The position numbers were made by a program, and so were the translations under genes. Positions 16,061-24,248 of a stretch of DNA of 32,673 bases are shown piece by piece. The notes below the pieces were generated by a model. It was not told where the DNA came from and did no database searches. It saw only the letters and a list, made by a program, of their open reading frames with translations. This DNA is from an uncultured Lachnospiraceae bacterium. GTDB lineage: Bacteria > Bacillota > Clostridia > Lachnospirales > Lachnospiraceae. The DNA lies in assembly GCA_948441955.1 (NCBI GenBank), contig CAOJQZ010000024.1, positions 1-32,673 on the forward strand. The letters are read 5' to 3'. How positions within the stretch are numbered: position 1 is the stretch's first letter; the number at the start of each line of letters is the position of its first letter.

Positions 16061-16956
16061 TAGAGATAAAGCAGGTGAGCAAAGCATTTGAAGAGATAGA
16101 GGCAGTAAGGAAGATAAGCCTTGATATTCAATCCCAGAATGTTTTCGGCATGCTGGGAACAAATGGAGCAGGAAAGAGTACACTTCTTCGTATGATTGCA
16201 GGAGTACTGAAACCAGATGAGGGAGAGATTTTTATAGACGGTATAAAAGTCTGGGATACTCCGGAGGCGAAAAGCCTGTGCTTTTATATTTCAGACGAGC
16301 AGTTTTTCTATCCGAATGCAACTGCAGGCGATATGAATAAGTTCTACAGCAAATATTACCTTAAATTTGATCAGTCAAGATATATGGAGCTGTTAAAAAG
16401 ATTCGGGTTTGACAGTAAACGAAAGATACAGACTTTTTCGAAAGGGATGAAGAAGCAGCTTTCTATAATCCTGGGACTGTGTACAAACGTGCCGTACCTT
16501 CTCTGTGATGAAACTTTTGATGGTTTGGATCCGGTTATGCGTCAGGGGATAAAAAGCATATTTGTAAAAGAAATGGACAAACGCAGCCTGACGCTGATTA
16601 TTGCATCCCATAACTTAAGAGAACTTGAGGATATCTGCGATCATATCGGACTTTTGCATAAAGGGGGCGTACTTCTTTCGAGAGAGCTTGCAGACTTAAA
16701 ATGCAACCTTCATAAGCTCCAGTGCGTTCCTGCAGAGAACATGGGAAAATCCTTCCATGAGCTTTTTGACATTTTGAAGTTTGAACAGAGAGGGAGGCTG
16801 ATTTCCATGACAGTCAGAGGCGATAAAGAGGAGATATTAAAGAAAATGGAGCATTTAAAGCCAGTCTATTTTGAGGCGCTGCCGCTCTCATTAGAGGAAA
16901 TATTTATCAGTGAAACGGAGGTGACTGGATATGACATCAAAAATCTCATTTTATAG
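16057..16956 (+). CDS. ABC transporter ATP-binding protein
   Basis: This is the ATPase subunit of an ABC transporter, 299 residues. The Walker A GTNGAGKS is at residues 34-41. The signature is FSKGMKKQ in place of LSGGQ, the Walker B region is YLLCDETFDGLDP, and the H-loop is IIASHNLRE. The variant signature is common among YtrB-like exporters. It is coupled upstream to the GntR gene and overlaps the permease by 26 bases. The substrate is unknown; YtrA-linked transporters often respond to cell-wall-active agents, but nothing here proves that. Confidence 0.93.
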   Translation: MIEIKQVSKAFEEIEAVRKISLDIQSQNVFGMLGTNGAGKSTLLRMIAGVLKPDEGEIFIDGIKVWDTPEAKSLCFYISDEQFFYPNATAGDMNKFYSKYYLKFDQSRYMELLKRFGFDSKRKIQTFSKGMKKQLSIILGLCTNVPYLLCDETFDGLDPVMRQGIKSIFVKEMDKRSLTLIIASHNLRELEDICDHIGLLHKGGVLLSRELADLKCNLHKLQCVPAENMGKSFHELFDILKFEQRGRLISMTVRGDKEEILKKMEHLKPVYFEALPLSLEEIFISETEVTGYDIKNLIL

Positions 16957-18982
16957 TCTGCGCCGGGAAAATATAAAGCACCGTATCGGAATGATACTAA
17001 TAGTGGGATTTATGTTTTTTGCATATTTAATAGAATTTTTAATTTCCGTGCAGAATCTATGGGGCCAGTATTATAAAGAACTGGATATACATAAAAGTAT
17101 TACCGCGTTATCGGAGCCGGAAATAAATACAGGCGCCATCGTGATATTGGCGGCAGTTCTTTTGGCGATTAGCGGATTTCGTTATCTGCACTCAAAGAAG
17201 GAGGTTGATTTCTATCATTCTCTGCCAGTTAGAAGAAAAACCCACTTATATATCATTATGACAAACGATCTGTTAATAATCACTGTATTTCTGCTATTGC
17301 TGTTGTGCTCTAAATGCGTGATTGCTGCAATCGCAGGATATATATCCAAGGCATTCGTAATGAATACAGTCTGGTCGTTTATTTGTTATTTGCTAGTATT
17401 TGCGGCCGCCTATCTTACGATGGCGCTTGCTATGATTCTGACAGGCCAGACCTTCGTAGGACTCCTTGGGTTTGGTGTTCTGGCGGCGTATATGCCTCTT
17501 ATTCTCCGAAATCTTTATCCGTATCTGGCATCTGTATTTTTTAGGACTTATTATTCAGATACAGAGTGGGGGACAGTTCTGACATATTTCTCGCCTGTGT
17601 CACTTGCCGGAAAACTTCTTATAGACTATCCGGTTTGGACATGGAAAACGCATACGACGGCGTTGGCTGCGATTTGTATTTGGATTGTAATGATAAGCGC
17701 CATAGTTTTCATACTGTTTCAAAAAAGACCTTCAGAAATGGCAGGAAAAGCAATGGCATTTCCGAAGGTAAATGGAATACTTAGAATCTTATTAGTGATT
17801 CCGGTATCTATCTATGTAGGACTTTATCTTTATTCAGCAACCTTCAGCGCTGCCAGAGGATGGATCATTGCAGGAGTTATCATAGGAGGATTTTTCACCC
17901 ATGGAGTGATCGAGTGTATCTATCGATTTGATATCCGGGGGCTTCTGGCCTGCAAGAAGCAGATGGTGCTGTCTGTAGCGGCAGCGCTTATTTTTGTCGG
18001 CCTGTTCTGGGCGGATGTGTTCGGTTACGATACGTATCTTCCAGGAAAAGAGGAAACCGTTTCTGTTCTGATTGACAGCGGTTATACGTACTATACTGAT
18101 ACCTTATGGGGCAAGGAAAGAAAGGGGGTTTCCGGCAGCGTAAAGGATGAGGTATTGGATATACTTTCCGAGGTAGTGTCAAAAAATGATAAGAATTCAG
18201 AGGATTACTACGAAGACGGGAATAGAGATGGGTATTTCGTTTATACTGTTCAGTACAGGCTGCAAAACGGCAGAGAAAAGAAACGGTCTTATGTGCTTGA
18301 TTCTGAACTGAAAGACCGTCTTATGAGGCAGGTGTTTGATACAGAGGAATACCGGGAGGAACATTATTCCCTGTATACGTGTGATTTGTCATGTGTGACA
18401 AATATAGAGCTCAGTCATTTTATGGGAAACATAGAGCTTAAGATGACGAAAGAGCAGCAGAAAGAACTGCTCCGTATTTATCTGAAAGAGTTTAAGGAGC
18501 TGGATTACGATATTGCAAGTACAACGATTCCTTTCGGAAGGCTTGTTATAAGCTGTGCCGGATCAGAAGATGACGATGTAAGCTATGGATATAAAGCTGT
18601 CAGCTGCAGCAGAATCGGAGAATCATATTATATATATCCATCCTTTAAGAATACCGTGGAGTATCTGGAAAATATGCTGAATGAAAAGCTTCTGCTATCC
18701 TTTGAAGAGGCTCCGGTTACAAGACTTGACATCTGGCAGTATGATGAGGAGGGGTTAGATCAGGGATACGATATTGAGGATAAGAAATTTATCCAATCGA
18801 TTAAGGGAAAGCTTTTCGGAGGCAATGTACTGGAGGGCGGAGAAAATTTGTATCCGCTGGATACCGCGTTTAGTCTCAGTGCAACGGTTGAAACAGAAAA
18901 TGGGAACGAGCATATAACCGTATACACAGATACAGAAACTATTAATAAAATAAAAAAAATTATGAGACAGAAAACCAGATGA
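16931..18982 (+). CDS. ABC transporter permease with large C-terminal domain
   Basis: The 683-residue protein has a membrane half with about eight or nine hydrophobic spans up to residue 365. A long polar region of about 300 residues (370-683), rich in Asp, Glu and Tyr, follows and is probably extracytoplasmic. I think it matches permeases carrying DUF6449 found next to YtrA-type regulators, but I cannot confirm this. GGAGGTGAC precedes the ATG, inside the end of the ATPase gene. The extracytoplasmic part might sense or bind a ligand. Partner of the 16057 ATPase. Confidence 0.8.
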   Translation: MTSKISFYSLRRENIKHRIGMILIVGFMFFAYLIEFLISVQNLWGQYYKELDIHKSITALSEPEINTGAIVILAAVLLAISGFRYLHSKKEVDFYHSLPVRRKTHLYIIMTNDLLIITVFLLLLLCSKCVIAAIAGYISKAFVMNTVWSFICYLLVFAAAYLTMALAMILTGQTFVGLLGFGVLAAYMPLILRNLYPYLASVFFRTYYSDTEWGTVLTYFSPVSLAGKLLIDYPVWTWKTHTTALAAICIWIVMISAIVFILFQKRPSEMAGKAMAFPKVNGILRILLVIPVSIYVGLYLYSATFSAARGWIIAGVIIGGFFTHGVIECIYRFDIRGLLACKKQMVLSVAAALIFVGLFWADVFGYDTYLPGKEETVSVLIDSGYTYYTDTLWGKERKGVSGSVKDEVLDILSEVVSKNDKNSEDYYEDGNRDGYFVYTVQYRLQNGREKKRSYVLDSELKDRLMRQVFDTEEYREEHYSLYTCDLSCVTNIELSHFMGNIELKMTKEQQKELLRIYLKEFKELDYDIASTTIPFGRLVISCAGSEDDDVSYGYKAVSCSRIGESYYIYPSFKNTVEYLENMLNEKLLLSFEEAPVTRLDIWQYDEEGLDQGYDIEDKKFIQSIKGKLFGGNVLEGGENLYPLDTAFSLSATVETENGNEHITVYTDTETINKIKKIMRQKTR

Positions 18983-19052
18983 TCGGATGTTTTCTTTCTA
19001 TATAATATGTTACAATAGTTCCATATAGGAAACAGGAAGGAAGGCTGTAGAA

Positions 19053-19901
19053 ATGAATTATGATATGGAACTTAAGGTAAAGCAGGTAATGGCAGCGTAT
19101 TATAGGAGAAAGGCTGCGGCTCTGGGGATAGGTATAATTGCTGTTTTTTATATGATCTATTTGGCAATTTTCAGGATGGATTACAGGGTTCGTCTTGTAG
19201 TGGGAGGGTTTGCTTCTTTTCTTCTGACCCTTAGTATATTTATTGTTTATATGATACTGCTGCTTCTTATGATCTATATGATGCATTTTGCGTGGTCAGC
19301 GATTTCGGCAACCTTATCAAAGGATTGTGATCCATATATATATGAAGCATGCATGCGGCGGCTTACAATAAGATTTTATAAAGACAGAGTATCCTGTAAT
19401 CATGCGGTGGCTCGGTATAATCAGGGAGATTTTGAGGGAGCCTGGGAGATACTACAGCATATTAATGTATATAAGTTAAAGGGTACATTTAAACTGAATT
19501 ATTATATATTAATGTCTGCTCTCTGTTTCAAAAAAGGAATGGGAGCACGTGCGGCGGAGCTTGAGCAGACATACCGCGGGGGAATGAAAAAGAAAAAAGA
19601 TCAGATAAGATTTCAGATACTCTGTGCGGATAATAATTTTATACGTGCAATGCAAAACAAAGATTACAGGATGGCATTTCAGTTTATAAGGGAGAGAGAA
19701 GAGCTTAATGGAAATATATCCTGCCGATTCCATAGAGTGTCCTCTAGTATGAAGGAGGCAGAAATATATGCTGCTATGGGAAACAAGGAGAGTGCAGGAC
19801 TGAAGCTTGCATACGTGATAAAAAACGGAGGACGTCTTTTTTATGTAAATGAGGCGAAAAATTTATTGGAAAAGCTGGAAATTAATTGGGAAGACATATA
19901 A
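19053..19901 (+). CDS. Two-span membrane protein with TPR-like soluble part, unknown function
   Basis: I do not recognise a named family. The 282-residue product has two strongly hydrophobic spans (about residues 22-43 and 50-78). A cytoplasmic-looking helical part follows in which stretches such as ARYNQGDFEGAWEILQHI and AEIYAAMGNKESAGLKLAYV have the size and spacing of tetratricopeptide repeats. That suggests a protein-protein interaction scaffold at the membrane. GGAAGGAAGG lies before the ATG. A weak TACAAT (19011-19016) could be its -10. A terminator follows. Confidence 0.75.
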   Translation: MNYDMELKVKQVMAAYYRRKAAALGIGIIAVFYMIYLAIFRMDYRVRLVVGGFASFLLTLSIFIVYMILLLLMIYMMHFAWSAISATLSKDCDPYIYEACMRRLTIRFYKDRVSCNHAVARYNQGDFEGAWEILQHINVYKLKGTFKLNYYILMSALCFKKGMGARAAELEQTYRGGMKKKKDQIRFQILCADNNFIRAMQNKDYRMAFQFIREREELNGNISCRFHRVSSSMKEAEIYAAMGNKESAGLKLAYVIKNGGRLFYVNEAKNLLEKLEINWEDI

Positions 19902-19927
19902 AAGATACAAGAACAGGCTATAAAGAT

Positions 19928-19967
19928 ACCCGGGATGTGAAAATATCACAGATACCCGGGTTTTCTT
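19928..19967 (+). terminator. Terminator between convergent genes
   Basis: ACCCGGG (19928-19934) pairs with CCCGGGT (19955-19961), and TGTGA (19936-19940) with TCACA (19946-19950) inside it. The outer stem leads directly into TTTTCTT. It lies between the 19053 gene and the asparaginase gene and may serve both. Confidence 0.8.
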
Positions 19968-19977
19968 ATGTTCATAA

Positions 19978-20994
19978 TCAAAGGGCAGGCAGGACGCCGA
20001 TGCTTCGATCGTGATTGATTGTTTTATAAAACAGGGCACGGATTTCTTCCTGTTTGTCAGTCTGTCCTAATATCCACATGATTTTTGCAACAAGAGCTTC
20101 CGTCGTCATATCTCCGGCCTGCAGAATTCCGGGATGCTCACTGTATTTTTTGCCTACCTTATATACTTCCAGATCACAGCCCTCTTCCGGCACCTGTGTT
20201 GTTACAGCAATGGTTTTCCCGGCGTTTACCCAGCCGAAGATAGCCTTTTCAAAAGATGCGTCCTCGTATTCCGGGATTCCTCCAATTCCGAAAGTTTCCA
20301 GAATAATGGCGTCATAGCGGCTACTCAATAGCTCAAAGATATCTGCCTTTACTTCCGGAGTCAGCTTCAATACAAATACCCGGTCGTTCAAACAGCTGTA
20401 GGTATTGAGTGCGTTTCTTTCAGGCAATGCACCGATATAATGACGGATGATTCGATCATCATGAATAATGGCAAGAAGCGGGAAATTCATACTTTCAAAT
20501 GCATCAAAGCTTCTTGTACGTTGTTTTCTTGCCCGGGTTCCGGCAACTGCTTTTCCATTAAATACAATAGAGACATCGAAAGACTGGTCGTCAGCTGCGT
20601 ACAGGATACTCTGGTAAATATTAAGCTTGGCATCTGTATATGGATTTCCCATCGGTTTCTGAGAACCAGTAAGCACAATCGGTTTCCGGCTGTCCTGAAT
20701 TAGATAAGAAAGTGCAGCGGCAGTGTATGCCATTGTATCTGTTCCGTGGAGAACTACAAATCCATCATAATTTTCGTAATGCTCGATTATAGCGTCACAG
20801 ATTTTAAGCCAGTCTCTCGGGCGCATATTAGTACTGTCAATGTTCATAAGCTGAAGGACGGTAAGCTGGCATTTGTCCCGGATTCCCGGTACATTAGAAG
20901 CCAGCTCCTCGCCGCTCATTGCCGGAGCCAGCCCGTGTTCGCCTCCTGTGGAAGCAATAGTGCCTCCGGTAGCTATCATAAGTATTTTTTTCAT
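19978..20994 (-). CDS. ansA: Type I L-asparaginase
   Basis: The enzyme hydrolyses L-asparagine to aspartate and ammonia in the cytosol. The 338 residues begin with KILMIATGGTIAS, where T12 is the expected nucleophile. HGTDTMAYTAAAL carries the second catalytic Thr-Asp pair, and GSQKPMG follows. There is no signal peptide, which fits the cytosolic type I class. The open frame extends 29 codons further, but I chose the ATG at 20994 because the domain starts there, AGAGGA precedes it, and a clear promoter lies in between. No ansB or transporter is adjacent. Confidence 0.93.
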   Translation of the reverse strand: MKKILMIATGGTIASTGGEHGLAPAMSGEELASNVPGIRDKCQLTVLQLMNIDSTNMRPRDWLKICDAIIEHYENYDGFVVLHGTDTMAYTAAALSYLIQDSRKPIVLTGSQKPMGNPYTDAKLNIYQSILYAADDQSFDVSIVFNGKAVAGTRARKQRTRSFDAFESMNFPLLAIIHDDRIIRHYIGALPERNALNTYSCLNDRVFVLKLTPEVKADIFELLSSRYDAIILETFGIGGIPEYEDASFEKAIFGWVNAGKTIAVTTQVPEEGCDLEVYKVGKKYSEHPGILQAGDMTTEALVAKIMWILGQTDKQEEIRALFYKTINHDRSIGVLPAL

Positions 20995-21030
20995 AATCTG
21001 TATCCTCTCAATGATATATATGCTACTGAC

Positions 21031-21059
21031 ATGATATAGGGATTTCTGAAAAATGTCAA
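21031..21059 (-). promoter_or_regulatory. Promoter of ansA
   Basis: On the minus strand TTGACA (21059-21054) stands 17 bases before TATCAT (21036-21031). It lies between the upstream gene's stop and the ansA start, so ansA has its own vegetative promoter. Confidence 0.8.
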
Positions 21060-21074
21060 TCAAAAGCAGGAATC

Positions 21075-21548
21075 TTAACACAAAACTATAATTTTACGAG
21101 GTGTAGTCTGGGGCGGTATGCTGCGTGTTATTTCGCTGTAATATACAATCAGCATTTGTTCCGCCGGACGGCATCTGAAAACCTGGCCGTTTGAGGTCAC
21201 AACCTCGGTGGAGCGTGCGATGTTAAGTGTCAGTTCATTGTCGCCGGCAGTCAGAGTATCATCAAAATACCCGGCAAAAATATTTTCTGACGGATTCTTT
21301 CTTCCAATAATGACCGCTTGATATCTTGGCGGGAAGATGAGAGGAATAGGAAGGGATGCATCATAAAAGGCAGTGACAGACATCCCCGGACGCAGGCGTA
21401 CTTCTCCAATCACGTAAGTGTCCGTGCTTATGATAAAATTGTTAATACCGCTGTCATTACGGATAGTTACTTGTTGTTCACAGCAGTTTTCACCAAAGGA
21501 GGATACATTTTGTATCACTCCGGTAACAGGAATCAAAGTTGTCGGCAT
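21075..21548 (-). CDS. Small protein of unknown function, candidate sporulation gene
   Basis: The 157-residue product contains many short beta-like stretches (IPVTGVIQNVSSF, VTIRNDSGINNFIIST, VIGEVRLRPGMSVTAFYD, PPRYQAVIIGRK). I recall similar conserved uncharacterised proteins in Clostridia, possibly with an OB-like fold, but no function is known to me. Two adjacent cysteines (ENCCEQQ) and two near the end could bind metal or form disulphides. No signal or membrane span is seen. CCGGAG precedes the ATG. A sigma-K-like promoter upstream suggests mother-cell expression. Confidence 0.7.
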   Translation of the reverse strand: MPTTLIPVTGVIQNVSSFGENCCEQQVTIRNDSGINNFIISTDTYVIGEVRLRPGMSVTAFYDASLPIPLIFPPRYQAVIIGRKNPSENIFAGYFDDTLTAGDNELTLNIARSTEVVTSNGQVFRCRPAEQMLIVYYSEITRSIPPQTTPRKIIVLC

Positions 21549-21571
21549 AATAAAAACTCCGGTTTTTGATT

Positions 21572-21598
21572 AATATATGCTGAAAAAGCATGGTTGGT
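21572..21598 (-). promoter_or_regulatory. Sigma-K-like promoter
   Basis: On the minus strand CATATATT (21579-21572) matches CATANNNT, with AC (21598-21597) 17 bases upstream. The spacing is one longer than at 9390-9415 but within the reported range. These short consensus elements occur by chance, so it is only suggestive. Confidence 0.4.
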
Positions 21599-21603
21599 GA
21601 ATG

Positions 21604-21801
21604 TCAATGGATATTTTGTGATTCACCGCCCGGCGGAAGAAAATGGTACAGCTCCTCGTAAGACTCAAGCTCTTCCTCTGAAACCGGCTCAGAAGGGATC
21701 AGACCTGTCATATCCTGAGCAGAGGCGGCATTTGCCAGGTAATCATAGGAATCAATGATTTCTTTATTTGTCTTTTCTGCTGTTTTTTTTTCTGTACTCA
21801 T
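21604..21801 (-). CDS. Small acidic protein, candidate forespore gene
   Basis: This 65-residue acidic protein is real by its ribosome site: AGGAGG at a good distance before the ATG. The start is Lys/Thr/Glu-rich, a middle segment DSYDYLANAASAQDMTGLIP may be helical, and the end is EEELESYEELYHFLPPGG. It lacks the DNA-binding motif of alpha/beta-type small acid-soluble proteins, and I do not recognise it. It lies 55 bases upstream of the 157-residue gene on the same strand. A sigma-G-like promoter precedes it. Confidence 0.65.
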   Translation of the reverse strand: MSTEKKTAEKTNKEIIDSYDYLANAASAQDMTGLIPSEPVSEEELESYEELYHFLPPGGESQNIH

Positions 21802-21829
21802 AAAAACCTCCTGATTATAATTTTCTCTT

Positions 21830-21859
21830 TAGTATGTGTAGAAAATAAAGACTATATAC
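21830..21859 (-). promoter_or_regulatory. Sigma-G-like promoter of the small acidic protein
   Basis: On the minus strand GTATA (21859-21855) stands 18 bases before CATACTA (21836-21830). That fits the Bacillus sigma-G pattern of GHATR, 17-18 bases, CATWHTA. A start near 21823 leaves a leader of about 22 bases holding AGGAGG. Confidence 0.5.
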
Positions 21860-21902
21860 GATATAATATTTTCAGAAAAAAGTATTCGAAAGAAGGAAGA
21901 CT

Positions 21903-22628
21903 ATGAAAATAGAAATCGATACACATACACATACGCTGGTTAGCGGCCATGCATACAGTACGCTGAAGGAGATGGCGGAATCGGCGGCAGAAAAGGGGCT
22001 TAAGGGGCTTGCGGTTACAGAGCATGCGCCTGATATGCCGGGAAGCACGAATGTATTTTACTTTCAGAATCTGCGGGTCGTCCCAAGAAAAAGGGCCGGG
22101 ATAGAGCTGCTTCTCGGTGCGGAATTAAATATCTTGAATGAAGCGGGAGAGCTCGATCTCCCTGAGAGCGTGCTGAGCCTTCTGGACATTACAGTTGCCA
22201 GTATTCATAGGCCATGTTATAAGGGTGAACGGGATAAGGTAACAATAACGAATGCATATATACATGCTATGGAGAATCCATATGTGGATATTATCGGCCA
22301 TCCGGACGACAGCAGATTTCCGTCAGATTATGAAATACTTGCGAAAAAAGCAAAAGAAACAGGAACGCTTCTGGAGGTGAATAATTCTTCCTTAAGCCCG
22401 GTGACTTTTCGTGAAAATGCAAGAGAGAATATACTCAAAATGCTTTTTTGTTGCAAGAAATATGGAACAGGAATTGTGCTTGGTACAGATTCGCATGTGG
22501 ATGAAACAATTGCAGATTACAGTTATGCAGAGGAACTTATAAGAGAAGCAGATTTTCCTAAGGAGTTGATTGTTAATGCTTCCCTTGAGAAACTGAAAGC
22601 TTCTCTTAAGAGAGCAAAAAAGTTATAG
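21903..22628 (+). CDS. PHP domain phosphoesterase, YcdX-like
   Basis: The 241-residue PHP domain protein resembles the YcdX family of metal-dependent phosphatases. Metal-binding motifs are in order: DTHTHT (H8, H10), TEHAPDMPG, ASIHRP, GHPDD, EVNNSS and LGTDSHV. A trinuclear metal site acting on phosphorylated small molecules is the family expectation; the substrate is not known. AGAAGGAAGA precedes the ATG. A TATAAT at 21862-21867 may be its -10, sharing the gap with the divergent small acidic gene. Confidence 0.9.
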   Translation: MKIEIDTHTHTLVSGHAYSTLKEMAESAAEKGLKGLAVTEHAPDMPGSTNVFYFQNLRVVPRKRAGIELLLGAELNILNEAGELDLPESVLSLLDITVASIHRPCYKGERDKVTITNAYIHAMENPYVDIIGHPDDSRFPSDYEILAKKAKETGTLLEVNNSSLSPVTFRENARENILKMLFCCKKYGTGIVLGTDSHVDETIADYSYAEELIREADFPKELIVNASLEKLKASLKRAKKL

Positions 22629-22694
22629 ATTTTATGAATTTACTGTGTTAAAATATAACAGTAGGAAATTATTAGCATAAAGGAGTATCATGCT

Positions 22695-22985
22695 ATGAGC
22701 AAAAAGATCAGAACAGAGTCCGTGGATTATCTGTTTGACGCTATACTGAGTCTTAAGAACAGGGAAGAATGCTACACATTTTTTGAGGATATCTGTACAA
22801 TTAATGAATTATTATCTTTGTCCCAGAGATTTGAAGTGGCGAAGATGTTGAGGGAGCGCAAAACATATCTTGAGATTGCGGAAAAAACAGGAGCATCTAC
22901 GGCAACCATAAGCAGGGTAAACCGCTCTCTTAATTATGGCAATGACGGATACGACATGGTGTTTGAAAGAATTAATAAAAAATAG
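22695..22985 (+). CDS. YerC/YecD family TrpR-related DNA-binding protein
   Basis: This 96-residue protein belongs to the TrpR-like YerC/YecD group. The segment ICTINELLSLSQRFEVAKML is the dimerisation region and YLEIAEKTGASTATISRV is the helix-turn-helix. Its target is unknown; relatives are found near pcrA or amino acid genes, which are not seen here. An AAGGAG site precedes the ATG. Terminators follow. Confidence 0.93.
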   Translation: MSKKIRTESVDYLFDAILSLKNREECYTFFEDICTINELLSLSQRFEVAKMLRERKTYLEIAEKTGASTATISRVNRSLNYGNDGYDMVFERINKK

Positions 22986-23013
22986 GGAAGAGTCCCTGTT
23001 TCAAACTGCGGAC

Positions 23014-23044
23014 AAAATCCTGGAAACTTCCGGGATTTTCTACA
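23014..23044 (+). terminator. Terminator after the YerC-like gene
   Basis: AAAATCCTGGAA (23014-23025) pairs with TTCCGGGATTTT (23028-23039), with one G-T pair. A smaller hairpin at 22984-22997 (AGGGA, TCCCT) comes first. Together they end the transcript. The remaining gap to 23183 holds an inverted repeat (CAGTAA at 23096, TTACTG at 23116) and a possible TACAAT -10 at 23153-23158 for the next gene. Confidence 0.7.
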
Positions 23045-23183
23045 TTTAAGACTGTTTTTCTAATCCAAAAAAATATATACTATTCATAATTTCTACAGTA
23101 AATCTTAATAATATCTTACTGCAATCTACAAAAATACTTCATTACGTTTCTGTACAATAGAAAAAAGAAAAGAAATGAGGTAA

Positions 23184-24245
23184 ATGAAGTATATGATAAC
23201 ACAGAAAAAAACAGTTGCAGTCTTTTTTGGCGGATGTTCTACGGAGTATGAGGTGTCGCTTCAATCAGCATATTCTATTATTAAAAGTATAAATAGAGAG
23301 AAATATCAGATGCTTCTGATTGGAATCGAACGCAGGACAGGCAGATGGCTTTTATTTCGGGGTAATCCTGACAGGATTAAGGAGAATCGCTGGTGTGATG
23401 ATGAAACATGCACACCAGTTTATCCATCTATGGATAAAGAGGTTCATGGTCTGCTTTATATGGAGAAAGGGCAGATAAATATGCAGCCTTTGGATATGGC
23501 GTTTCCTGTCCTTCACGGAAAGAACGGAGAAGATGGAACGGTTCAGGGCGTTCTTGAGCTTATGGGAGTTCCGGTGATAGGGTGCGGCGTCCTGTCATCA
23601 GCCCTTTGTATGGATAAAGATCTTGCTCACAGGGTTGTGGCGGCTGCAGGAATTAAGACGGCAAAATCCGTAACAATACAGACGTACAGTACAGAGGAAG
23701 AAGTGTATAAGGCAGCGTCAAGAATAGGATATCCGCTGTTCGTAAAACCGGTTCGTGCAGGTTCGTCCTTTGGGATTACGAAGGTGTCGGAGGAACGGGA
23801 GCTTCCAGGCGCAGTGGAAGAGGCCTTCCGTCACGACCGGACAATTATTCTGGAGGAGGCGGTTGAGGGTTTTGAGGTAGGATGTGCGGTTCTTGGAAAG
23901 AAAGAGCTTTTTATCGGAGCAGTAGATGAAATCCAGTTGTCGCAAGGCTTCTTTGACTACACAGAGAAATATACGTTAAAGACATCGAGTATTCATGTGC
24001 CGGCCCGGGTTTCACAGAAAAAGACGGAAGAGATTAAAAAGACGGCTCTTGAAATTTACCGTCTGCTGGGATGTTCCGGTTTTTCGAGAGTAGACATGTT
24101 TCTTACTCCCTACGGAGAAATATATTTTAATGAGGTAAATACGATACCTGGTTTTACACCTCACAGCCGTTATCCCGGAATGCTGAAGGCGGCGGGAATG
24201 TCCTTTGATGACATTGTTGAAAAGCTCCTTGATATGGAGGGATAG
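23184..24245 (+). CDS. vanG: VanG-like D-alanine--D-serine ligase
   Basis: The 353-residue ATP-grasp ligase fits the VanG group rather than housekeeping Ddl. Recognised VanG-like segments are FFGGCSTEYEVSLQSA, FPVLHGKNGEDGTVQG, LSSALCMDKD, KPVRAGSSFGITKV, EEAVEGFEVGCAVLG, FFDYTEKYTLKTSS and EVNTIPGFTPHSRYPGM. The ligase would join D-Ala to D-Ser (or D-Ala), giving peptidoglycan ends with low vancomycin affinity. Only 3 bases separate it from the racemase gene. Without vanXY nearby, effective resistance is uncertain, and it may act as a second or only Ddl. The symbol is by family likeness. Confidence 0.85.
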   Translation: MKYMITQKKTVAVFFGGCSTEYEVSLQSAYSIIKSINREKYQMLLIGIERRTGRWLLFRGNPDRIKENRWCDDETCTPVYPSMDKEVHGLLYMEKGQINMQPLDMAFPVLHGKNGEDGTVQGVLELMGVPVIGCGVLSSALCMDKDLAHRVVAAAGIKTAKSVTIQTYSTEEEVYKAASRIGYPLFVKPVRAGSSFGITKVSEERELPGAVEEAFRHDRTIILEEAVEGFEVGCAVLGKKELFIGAVDEIQLSQGFFDYTEKYTLKTSSIHVPARVSQKKTEEIKKTALEIYRLLGCSGFSRVDMFLTPYGEIYFNEVNTIPGFTPHSRYPGMLKAAGMSFDDIVEKLLDMEG

Positions 24246-24248
24246 CTT

